Of a DNA stretch of 9,760 nt, positions 1-4,728 are shown one piece after another. The notes under the pieces are model-generated. The model was not told where the DNA came from, did not search any database, and saw nothing but the letters and a program-made list of their open reading frames with translations. Source of the stretch: an uncultured Eubacteriales bacterium. Its GTDB lineage: Bacteria > Bacillota > Clostridia > Oscillospirales > CAG-382. A program made the translations under genes and the position numbers. The stretch is taken from the NCBI GenBank assembly GCA_934444485.1, contig CAKSCN010000096.1, forward strand, positions 1-9,760. Direction: 5' to 3'. Numbering within the stretch: position 1 is the stretch's first letter; every line of letters starts with the position of its first letter.

Positions 1-192
1 TTAAATGTTTTAAATGATATCACGCTATTAGAGATAGCTTTTTTATTGGATACAAATATGAATAGCTTATATGTGCAAAAGAACAGTGCATTGAAAAAAC
101 TCAGGAAAGAATTTAACCATTATTTTCACTATGGCATATTAAAGTATGAGGAGGTAAAAATAAATGACGCAAAAAAGCACCCAAATCATTGA
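1..192 (+). CDS. C-terminal fragment of a sigma-70 region-4-like protein (5' end outside window)
   Basis: The frame is open from the first base to a TGA at 190-192 and gives 63 residues. Seen: a stretch reading LLEIAFLLDTNMNSLYVQKN followed by SALKKLRKEF, which fits the helix-turn-helix and trailing basic helix of sigma-70 region 4. Known: Tn916-type conjugative elements carry small sigma-like genes (orf7) just ahead of xis and int. Inferred: this is such an element-borne regulator. It overlaps the next gene by 29 bases, so the two are probably cotranscribed. The overlapping tail after KYEEVK looks unconserved. The AT-rich composition matches the next gene and differs from the chromosome to the right. 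The N-terminal part is missing, so the family call is moderate; another HTH protein is possible. Confidence 0.55.
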   Translation, partial: LNVLNDITLLEIAFLLDTNMNSLYVQKNSALKKLRKEFNHYFHYGILKYEEVKINDAKKHPNH

Positions 193-403
193 CAAAAACG
201 AAGATTTAGTGTATACTATAAAGGAAGTAGCAGGACTACTTAAAGTTAATAAGAATTATGTCTACGCCTTGATTAATAAAGGTTTGCTGCGTTCAACCAA
301 ATTAGGATGCAGAAAAGTAACCAGGCAGGCTTTGATAGAATTCTTAGATAAAAACGACGGATTGAACTTCGATGAGATATTAGCCACAAAGCCAGTAAAA
401 TAA
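164..403 (+). CDS. xis: Excisionase-type small helix-turn-helix DNA-binding protein
   Basis: A 79-residue protein. Residues ~16-63 form a MerR-like/HTH_17 excisionase domain: VYTIKEVAGLLKVNKNYVYALINKG, then a wing with RKVTRQALIEFLDKN. Known: such proteins bend DNA at attachment sites and direct a tyrosine integrase toward excision in Tn916-like and other integrative elements. The ATG has a strong AGGAGG at 149-154, nine bases upstream, inside the end of the preceding sigma-like frame. In Tn916 the integrase gene follows xis directly. Here xis is followed by 18 bases, three GTGGGAAAT repeats and chromosomal sequence, so the partner integrase is deleted or lies elsewhere. The domain call is good; the excisionase role is inferred from domain and context. 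Confidence 0.75.
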   Translation: MTQKSTQIIDKNEDLVYTIKEVAGLLKVNKNYVYALINKGLLRSTKLGCRKVTRQALIEFLDKNDGLNFDEILATKPVK

Positions 404-421
404 GGCACTTATAACACCTTT

Positions 422-459
422 GTGGGAAATGAAAATCACGTGGGAAATCCGTGGGAAAT
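422..459 (+). repeat. Three direct copies of GTGGGAAAT just after xis
   Basis: GTGGGAAAT occurs exactly at 422-430, 440-448 and 451-459. The first two start 18 bases apart and the last two start 11 bases apart. They lie between the excisionase gene and the chromosomal junction. Known: tyrosine integrases of integrative elements bind short direct repeats (arm-type sites) near element ends. Inferred: these are arm-type integrase sites or a remnant of them. The integrase itself is not seen. Confidence 0.5.
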
Positions 460-510
460 TATAAAATCCACAGTGAGAAAAACTGCCGAAACGCAGTATC
501 TACGGGCACT

Positions 511-585
511 TTCAAAATGCGGTTTCAAGACGAGGCTCGACACGGAAAAGGCTTTGAGGGAATGCTCAAGAGATACTTCGGCTGA
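511..585 (+). pseudogene. 3'-terminal remnant of a rubrerythrin-like gene at the element junction
   Basis: The frame ending in TGA at 583-585 encodes FQDEARHGKGFEGMLKRYFG as its last 20 residues. An EARHG motif followed by an F-x-G-L/M-L-x-R-Y-F end is characteristic of the C-terminus of rubrerythrin-family ferritin-like diiron proteins. Upstream, the frame loses resemblance to the family around 500-515 and meets a stop at 430-432, so no full gene is present. The rubredoxin ATG lies 29 bases after the stop, the normal arrangement of a rubrerythrin-rubredoxin operon. Inferred: the element to the left inserted here, either breaking the gene or integrating at its 3' end and leaving a duplicated tail. 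The exact junction cannot be placed by eye. Confidence 0.6.
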
Positions 586-614
586 TTTTCTAACGACTGC
601 AAAGGAGAAACACT

Positions 615-770
615 ATGGAAAAATACGTATGTCCCTGCGGATACGTCTACGATCCCGAGATTGGCGACCCCGATAACGGAATAGCTCCCGGCACGCCTTG
701 GGAGGAAGTACCCGAGGATTGGGTATGTCCCACGTGCGGTCTCGGCAAAGACGTTTTTGAAAAGGAATAA
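615..770 (+). CDS. Rubredoxin
   Basis: A 51-residue rubredoxin, a cytoplasmic one-iron electron carrier that typically reduces rubrerythrin and related peroxide or superoxide reductases in anaerobes. Seen: first knuckle YVCPCGYVYDPE, central GDPDNGIAPGTPWEEVPEDW, second knuckle VCPTCGLGKDVF. The four iron ligands would be C6, C8, C38 and C41. The first knuckle is C-P-C, one residue shorter than the textbook C-x-x-C. I believe this variant occurs in other Clostridia, but I cannot check. The ATG has AAGGAG eight bases upstream. It sits directly after a rubrerythrin remnant, so it was probably the second gene of a peroxide-detoxification operon. With the promoter side now occupied by a mobile element, its expression may depend on readthrough. 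Confidence 0.95.
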   Translation: MEKYVCPCGYVYDPEIGDPDNGIAPGTPWEEVPEDWVCPTCGLGKDVFEKE

Positions 771-783
771 CAACAGGAAGATT

Positions 784-819
784 ACACGGTCAGCCGTCAG
801 GGCTCGCCGTGTTTTCTTT
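784..819 (+). terminator. Rho-independent terminator after rubredoxin
   Basis: ACACGG at 784-789 pairs with CCGTGT at 807-812. An inner AGCC (792-795) pairs with GGCT (801-804) around a GTCAG loop, and the hairpin runs into TTTTCTTT. It lies 13 bases past the rubredoxin stop and closes that transcript before the toxin-antitoxin promoter. Confidence 0.75.
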
Positions 820-899
820 GCGCTGTGGGGGCGCTAAAGATGGTTGAATGTGACAAAGTGAAAAATACATTAAATTGCCGCTTAATTTACTCATTTGTG

Positions 900-928
900 T
901 TGACAATGCAAATATTTTGTGGTACAAT
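900..928 (+). promoter_or_regulatory. SigmaA promoter of relB-yafQ with an overlapping operator-like palindrome
   Basis: A consensus TTGACA (900-905) and TACAAT (923-928) are separated by exactly 17 bases. An inverted repeat TTGT-GGT-ACAA (917-927), flanked by ATATT (912-916) and AATAT (930-934), covers the -10 box. Known: RelB-type antitoxins, alone or with toxin, repress their own promoter by binding palindromes. Inferred: this is the autoregulatory operator. Confidence 0.75.
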
Positions 929-956
929 GAATATACTGATGTAAGGAGGTAATTCT

Positions 957-1232
957 ATGGCAACAGTTAATATGAGTATTCGTATGGACGCCGAGTTGAA
1001 AAAGCAAGCCGACGCCATGCTCTCGGATATGGGACTTAACATGACAACCGCTATGAATATATTTTTGCGGCAGGTCGTCAGACAGGGAAGAATACCGTTT
1101 GAGATAGCAACCGATATTCCCAATGCCGAAACTTTAACGGCTATGAAAGAAGTTGACGATATGATTAACGGAAAAATTCCTGCGAAAAAATACACAAGCA
1201 CTGATGAGCTTTTCAAGGATTTGGAATCATGA
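957..1232 (+). CDS. relB: RelB/DinJ-family antitoxin
   Basis: A 91-residue antitoxin of the RelB/DinJ family. Seen: an N-terminal ribbon-helix-helix segment, MSIRMDAELKKQADAMLSDM then GLNMTTAMNIFLRQVVRQG, is the dimeric DNA-binding half (residues ~5-45). The rest, with IPFEIATDIPN, is the flexible part that wraps the toxin. Known: the antitoxin neutralises the RNase toxin and represses the operon; its degradation under stress frees the toxin. The ATG follows a perfect AAGGAGGT (943-950) by six bases. Its TGA overlaps the toxin ATG as ATGA, so translation is coupled and antitoxin is made first. It has its own promoter with a palindrome over the -10 box. Such modules often travel with mobile elements, and one ends about 400 bases upstream. 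Confidence 0.93.
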   Translation: MATVNMSIRMDAELKKQADAMLSDMGLNMTTAMNIFLRQVVRQGRIPFEIATDIPNAETLTAMKEVDDMINGKIPAKKYTSTDELFKDLES

Positions 1233-1504
1233 AATATGTAATAGAAATGTCTTCCAAGTTCAAAAAGGATTACAAGCTCGTAAAAAAGCGGGGATACGAT
1301 ACAAGTCTTTTGAAAGAGGTTGTCGATATTCTCGCCGAAGGTGAAGTGCTGCCGGAAAAGTATTGTGATCACCCGTTAAGAGGTAATTATTCCGGATGCC
1401 GTGAATGTCATATTCTTCCGGATTGGCTGCTTGTCTACAGAATTGAGAAAGATCTGTTGATTTTGGCATTAACCCGAACCGGGACACATAGCGACTTGTT
1501 TTAG
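1229..1504 (+). CDS. yafQ: YafQ-family mRNA interferase toxin
   Basis: A 91-residue toxin of the RelE/ParE superfamily, YafQ branch, that cleaves translated mRNA at the ribosome. Seen: KFKKDYKLVKKRGYD near the N-terminus and the core HPLRGNYSGCRECHILPDW, ending RTGTHSDLF. Known: E. coli YafQ depends on H50, H63, D67 and H87. The equivalent residues here appear to be H48, H61, D65 and H87, so the active site looks intact and the length is normal. The start overlaps the antitoxin stop by four bases. A hairpin at 1519-1552 ends the transcript. Nothing in the frame suggests inactivation, so this is probably a working pair. The alternative name RelE is possible, but the PDW and THSDLF motifs favour YafQ. 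Confidence 0.93.
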   Translation: MKYVIEMSSKFKKDYKLVKKRGYDTSLLKEVVDILAEGEVLPEKYCDHPLRGNYSGCRECHILPDWLLVYRIEKDLLILALTRTGTHSDLF

Positions 1505-1518
1505 TACATCGCATAAAG

Positions 1519-1560
1519 AAACAGTCACTGCTTCAAAGAGACGGTGACTGTTCATTATTT
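1519..1560. terminator. Bidirectional terminator between yafQ and the ABC permease
   Basis: AACAGTCAC (1520-1528) pairs perfectly with GTGACTGTT (1544-1552), nine base pairs with a 15-base loop. On the plus strand a weak CATTATTT tail follows. On the minus strand the hairpin runs into TTTCTTTATG, a better U-tract, so it probably stops both the toxin-antitoxin transcript and the converging exporter operon. Confidence 0.75.
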
Positions 1561-1575
1561 GTCGGTATTCTCATT

Positions 1576-2322
1576 TTATTCCCACCTGAAGAAGCGGACG
1601 GCAAGCACGGTGCAAAGTGCCGCAAGCCCGAGCATTACGCCTGTCGGCAAAAGAACGCCTTCCCAAGTGCCGACGCCGAGAAATGTATTTTTCATCATCG
1701 TTATTCCCTGCGTCAGCGGAAAGAGACCGACGATACTCTGCATCGCCTTCGGCATGACCTCGAGCGGAAGCGTCGTTCCGGAAAAAATAAGCATCGGGAA
1801 ATAGAGAACGGAGGCTATTACGGCAGACTGCTTTGTGTCTTTCGCAACTCCCCCAACAAGCATTCCGACCGAAAGAGTTGACATCATGGTGAGTCCCCAG
1901 CTGCCGATAAAGCCGATAAGCGAGCCGTGAAGCCGCACTCCCCATAAAATGGCCGCCGCAGACAGCGTCAGAAGAGACACGGCACAGTAAACCATGTACA
2001 TTGCAAAATCCACGCCGAGAATGAATGCCGGGCTTACCGGCGTTACCTTAAAGCGCTTGAGAACCTTGCGCTCTCTCGAATCGGCGACTGCCTGAGGAAG
2101 TCCCATAAGTCCCCCGGCGCACATCGAAACCGCACACACCGCACCGAACGACTGCTCGAGAAAAGTGTGATCCGCTCCGTCGTAAGCCGGACCCGAACCG
2201 TAGATTATGCCGAGAATGATGAATATAACAAGAGGCATTATCACGGCGAAAATCGGCATATTCATGTCTCTGAGACTGAGAATAAGCTCGGTTTTGAGGA
2301 AAGTGAAAAATCGTCTCATCAT
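1576..2322 (-). CDS. ABC-2 type transporter permease
   Basis: A 248-residue integral membrane subunit of an ABC exporter. Seen: about six hydrophobic segments, at residues ~22-42 (MPIFAVIMPLVIFIILGIIY), ~60-80, ~105-130, ~133-158, ~165-190 and ~220-243. The loop GLPQAVADSRERKVLKRFKVTPVSP is typical of ABC-2 (DrrB-like) permeases. The frame stays open upstream, but the ATG at 2322 is preferred: it has GAGGAGG seven bases upstream and forms an ATGA overlap with the end of the full ATPase frame. Expected role: the channel half of a drug, lipid or peptide exporter paired with the upstream ATPase and regulated by the AraC-type protein first in the operon. The ATPase is interrupted by a stop codon, so the permease may lack its motor. 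Confidence 0.88.
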   Translation of the reverse strand: MMRRFFTFLKTELILSLRDMNMPIFAVIMPLVIFIILGIIYGSGPAYDGADHTFLEQSFGAVCAVSMCAGGLMGLPQAVADSRERKVLKRFKVTPVSPAFILGVDFAMYMVYCAVSLLTLSAAAILWGVRLHGSLIGFIGSWGLTMMSTLSVGMLVGGVAKDTKQSAVIASVLYFPMLIFSGTTLPLEVMPKAMQSIVGLFPLTQGITMMKNTFLGVGTWEGVLLPTGVMLGLAALCTVLAVRFFRWE

Positions 2323-3041
2323 ACCGCCGCCTCCTCGTCCGATAACATCAGATACGCATCCTCCAAGCGTTCGCATCCGCATTTCTTTTTTGCCTGTCCG
2401 ACAGTGCCGAGGAATACGGGAGAGCCTTTTTTCAGAATGCAGATTTTATCGCACAATGCCTCTACCTCGTCCATGAAGTGAGAGGTTAAGAATATTGTCA
2501 GTCACTTTTCCTTGAGCATTCCGAGAGTTTTCCAGACGCTTCGGCGTGCTTTTGCGTCAAGACCCGTGGTAAGCTCATCGAGGAAAACAAGCTCCGGATT
2601 CGGAATAAGCGCAAGAACGATGAAAAGACGCTGTCTTTCGCCGCCTGAAAGATTTTTGACGAACGCATTCATTTTATCACCTATGCCGAACTGCTCGCAC
2701 AACAGCCGCCAATCGACAGGGTTTCGGTAAAGGGAAGCTGTTTCCTCGCAAAGCTCCGAGACCTTGATTTCCTTTTGGTGATCGCCGTCCTGAAACTGTA
2801 CGCCTATGCGTTCAAACAGGGTGCGGCGGTGTTCCCTCGGATCTTGCCCGAGAAGACGGACTTTCCCGGAATCCGCTTTCTTTGTCCCGAGAATGCAGTC
2901 TATCGTCGTGCTTTTTCCTGCGCCGTTTGCGCCGAGCAGACCGAATACCGTACCGCTCTTTACGGAAATATCAAGGTTGTTGACCACCGTTTTTCCGTCA
3001 TAGGCTTTGGTGAGTCCTTCTACAAAAACAGCCTCGCTCAT
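2319..3041 (-). pseudogene. ABC transporter ATP-binding protein interrupted by an in-frame TGA
   Basis: The full frame is 240 codons plus stop and encodes an ABC ATPase. Seen: Walker A GANGAGKST (residues ~36-44), Q-loop region VQFQDG, signature NLSGGERQR, and Walker B VFLDELTTGLD, where the usual Pro after DE is Leu. After LGMLKEK comes TGA (2504-2502), then the same frame continues as expected for the family: LTIFLTSHFMDEVEALCDKI. The stop sits where homologues normally have Gly (KEKGLT), so a single GGA to TGA change explains it. The truncated product would lack the H-loop histidine (TSH) and should not hydrolyse ATP properly. The ATG at 3041 overlaps the regulator stop as ATGA, and the frame's true TGA overlaps the permease ATG. 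A sequencing error is the main alternative. Confidence 0.82.
2502..2504 (-). other. Premature in-frame TGA inside the ABC ATPase
   Basis: The minus strand reads AAG GAA AAG TGA CTG ACA ATA TTC. The reading frame and family resemblance are undisturbed on both sides of the TGA, so this is a point change rather than a frameshift. TGA is used as a normal stop by several neighbouring genes (antitoxin, YitT, both AraC genes), which argues against a recoded genetic code. Confidence 0.85.
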
Positions 3042-3922
3042 AATCCGCACTTCTTCACCGCAATCATCTCGATATATCCCCGTTCGCCTCGGGGTTCGAG
3101 CTGTATTCGCGGATTTTCGTCATCACGACGGTAGCCGATAACGCCGGGGTCATATTTCTCTATTGCCGCCTGCACGGTGCGTATAGCCTCGCAGTAATCT
3201 TCCTCCGGGAAGGGCTGTCCGCGGAACATAAGGTACTCCGCCTCGGGCAAGAGGATTGTGTCGAACCCCTCGGGGATAATGCCTATGTAGTCGGTTTCGA
3301 CCTCGACTCCCTGTACGTATGTTGAGGTGCCGGGCGTTTTGTACTTCGGCGGCAGCCACATGGAAACAGGCTCTCCGCACAAAGAGTGCATACTCATGAG
3401 AGTACCCCACACGTCGCAGCTTACCTCCTCGCAGTACGGAAAATAGTCCTCAGCGTTCTTGCCCCGTTTGATAATGCAAAGTCGCTCGGGCTTGCGGATA
3501 AGCTGAACAAAAATCGGTTGAATTTCAGACATGTCGATTTTCTCCTTTCTCAGTTCACGGTATTTTACTCCGTAAGGTATGAAGAAGGGGATAGGCACGG
3601 GATTTTTCACATAGTCTCCGGGATTCAGACCGAACTCACGGAAAAACGCACGGGTGAATGTGTCAACATTGGAAAAGCCTGCGTCGAGAGCCGCATCGAT
3701 TACCTTGACCCTGCCGTCCCGAAGCCGTTTTGCCGCCTGCGTCAGCCTGTATTTGCGAATGTACTCCGTCGGCGTCAGTCCGAGATAACTCCGAAACAGC
3801 CTGTAGGAATACCACGGCGAAAACAGCGACGCATGGGATAAATCGGAAAGACTGATTTCCTCGGTGCGGTTTTTCTCGATGTAGTCCTGCATCCGTTGGA
3901 CTGCCAAAACCTGTTCTTTCAC
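3038..3922 (-). CDS. AraC-family regulator with C-terminal GyrI-like effector-binding domain
   Basis: A 294-residue regulator, using the GTG at 3922. Seen: an N-terminal AraC-type double helix-turn-helix (about residues 8-108), with LSHASLFSPWYSYRLFRSYLG and GFSNVDTFTRAFFREFGLNPG; then a C-terminal AraC effector-binding/GyrI-like domain with PERLCIIKRG and VGVE-like VQGVEVETDYIGIIPEGF. Known: this architecture (Rob, BmrR-like ligand domain) binds hydrophobic drugs or other small ligands and switches on efflux genes. The frame is open 36 bases further upstream, but a TATAAT lies there at 3947-3952, so a start before the transcript is unlikely. GTG 3922 has AAGGAG nine bases upstream. Its TGA overlaps the ATPase start. 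Inferred: a ligand-responsive activator of the exporter operon it heads. Confidence 0.88.
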   Translation of the reverse strand: MKEQVLAVQRMQDYIEKNRTEEISLSDLSHASLFSPWYSYRLFRSYLGLTPTEYIRKYRLTQAAKRLRDGRVKVIDAALDAGFSNVDTFTRAFFREFGLNPGDYVKNPVPIPFFIPYGVKYRELRKEKIDMSEIQPIFVQLIRKPERLCIIKRGKNAEDYFPYCEEVSCDVWGTLMSMHSLCGEPVSMWLPPKYKTPGTSTYVQGVEVETDYIGIIPEGFDTILLPEAEYLMFRGQPFPEEDYCEAIRTVQAAIEKYDPGVIGYRRDDENPRIQLEPRGERGYIEMIAVKKCGL

Positions 3923-3946
3923 GCTCTTCAACTCCTTACGGCTCTC

Positions 3947-3976
3947 ATTATACCGCACGAGAGGGGATTTTTCTCG
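3947..3976 (-). promoter_or_regulatory. Promoter -10 and operator-like inverted repeat for the exporter operon
   Basis: On the minus strand a perfect TATAAT occupies 3952-3947. The -35 region has no good TTGACA match, which suits an activator-dependent promoter. In its place lies an inverted repeat, CGAGA (3958-3962) and TCTCG (3972-3976) with nine bases between. Inferred: the binding site of the AraC-type regulator encoded just downstream. Confidence 0.5.
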
Positions 3977-4142
3977 ACGTTTTTTGCTGTTTTGCGTTTT
4001 TGATATGCTTCACTCGCCCTTTCCGTCCATGCCTTACGTTCCTCGCTTTCATTCTTTTTTACGGTTTTACGGTGCGGAACTTTCATCGCTAAGACCGCTT
4101 CTCAGTCTTTCTGTGTTCATTTGTCCGAAGAACGCACCGCCA
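3977..4142. other. Intergenic stretch with no supported gene
   Basis: This lies between the exporter operon promoter and the terminator of the small glycine-zipper gene. The only open frame of note is a 52-residue lysine-rich minus-strand frame (4086-3928) without a ribosome binding site that runs through the exporter promoter. I see no RNA gene or repeat here. Confidence 0.5.
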
Positions 4143-4172
4143 ATAAAAAGCCCCTGCGCCGAAACGGGCTTT
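4143..4172 (-). terminator. Rho-independent terminator of the small glycine-zipper gene
   Basis: On the minus strand AAAGCCC (4172-4166) pairs with GGGCTTT (4153-4147) around a 12-base loop and runs into TTTATTG. It lies about 29 bases past the stop of the minus-strand gene ending at 4201. Confidence 0.8.
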
Positions 4173-4200
4173 GCACCGACAGCAAAACCGACCGCACGTC

Positions 4201-4482
4201 TCATTTGTCGTCTCGCATATTTTTCGGAATATACGTTCCTATCACAAGTCCGAGAAGCATACCGAGAGAGATGCCTATGGCGGTGTTGTTAAAAGCCGTG
4301 CCGAGGCACACTCCGAAGCACATACCGAGACACATTCCCTCCGTGCCGCAGTCGCCGCCGGACTTTTCGCTCTTCTTTTTCTTCGCACCCTTTGACGCAT
4401 GGCGCACCGCCAAAACCGCTGCAGCCACCCCCATTGCAACCCACGGTGCCGCCGCTTTTGCAAAATCCAAAACCGAATCCAT
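4201..4482 (-). CDS. Small glycine-zipper membrane protein of unknown function
   Basis: A 93-residue protein with no recognised enzymatic domain. Seen: an N-terminal hydrophobic helix (residues ~8-26), a basic linker KGAKKKKSEK, then two short glycine-rich hydrophobic helices. The first has G at 49, 53, 57 and 61 with Cys at 51, 55 and 59 (GMCLGMCFGVCLG). The second has G at 70, 74, 78 and 82 (GISLGMLLGLVIG). Tandem GxxxG spacing is the hallmark of glycine-zipper helix packing in membranes. Similar small Gly-rich proteins are, to my knowledge, common hypotheticals in Clostridia. ATG 4482 has TGAGGAA upstream and a fully consensus promoter, so it is probably well expressed. A charged RDDK tail ends it. 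Function unknown. Confidence 0.75.
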   Translation of the reverse strand: MDSVLDFAKAAAPWVAMGVAAAVLAVRHASKGAKKKKSEKSGGDCGTEGMCLGMCFGVCLGTAFNNTAIGISLGMLLGLVIGTYIPKNMRDDK

Positions 4483-4513
4483 GACCGTTCCTCATTTAAA
4501 TACTGTCACCGTG

Positions 4514-4542
4514 ATTATACCCTCGCAGTGTCCGTCTGTCAA
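4514..4542 (-). promoter_or_regulatory. Consensus sigmaA promoter of the glycine-zipper gene
   Basis: On the minus strand TTGACA (4542-4537) and TATAAT (4519-4514) are separated by exactly 17 bases, a perfect sigmaA promoter about 30 bases ahead of the start codon. It diverges from the YitT promoter at 4648-4676. Confidence 0.88.
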
Positions 4543-4647
4543 CCGATTTTAGGAAGATTTAAGACTTTTTGAGAAGGTCGGAAAGGTACTTGCGGCGTTG
4601 TTTATCGTAAAAGCACATTTGGGATATAATAATTATCGGAATGTGCA

Positions 4648-4713
4648 TTGACTCTCCAAGGCGGCGGTGATATAATATACACAGTTCACGTATATAAATA
4701 CAGCTGTTACAGC
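4648..4713 (+). promoter_or_regulatory. SigmaA promoter of the YitT gene with two inverted repeats
   Basis: TTGACT (4648-4653), a 17-base spacer and TATAAT (4671-4676), preceded by TG one base before the -10 (extended -10). Across the likely start of transcription is ATATAC (4675-4680) with GTATAT (4690-4695). Further down is GCTGT-T-ACAGC (4703-4713). Either could be an operator; their regulator is not evident. Confidence 0.78.
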
Positions 4714-4728
4714 AGACGGAGGTGCGGC

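Noticed and set aside
422..676. An 84-residue plus-strand frame (GTG start, VGNPWEIIKS...) after the excisionase gene
   Set aside because: It has no ribosome binding site, begins inside the GTGGGAAAT repeats, runs in the wrong frame across the rubrerythrin tail and into rubredoxin, and shows no family resemblance.
2502..2504. Recoding of TGA (as Gly as in SR1/Gracilibacteria, or selenocysteine)
   Set aside because: TGA ends several normal genes in this window, the organism looks like a Clostridium relative, homologues have Gly rather than Cys at this site, and I see no convincing SECIS-like hairpin after the codon.
3041..3050. GTG start at 3050 for the ABC ATPase
   Set aside because: The ATG at 3041 gives the ATGA overlap seen at the next junction and matches the usual family N-terminus.
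3922..3958. Longer N-terminus for the exporter AraC regulator from GTG 3958
   Set aside because: The TATAAT at 3947-3952 would fall inside the coding region, while GTG 3922 has a good AAGGAG.
3928..4086. A 52-residue lysine-rich minus-strand frame upstream of the exporter regulator
   Set aside because: No ribosome binding site, low complexity, and it passes through the predicted exporter promoter and operator.
4559..4618. A 19-residue minus-strand frame (MCFYDKQRRKYLSDLLKKS) between the divergent promoters
   Set aside because: It reads protein-like and might be a gene remnant, but it has no ribosome binding site or terminator and is too short to support.
4648..4728. Longer YitT start from TTG 4648
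   Set aside because: That TTG is the first triplet of the -35 box. ATG 4729 has GGAGG and starts at the conserved membrane region.
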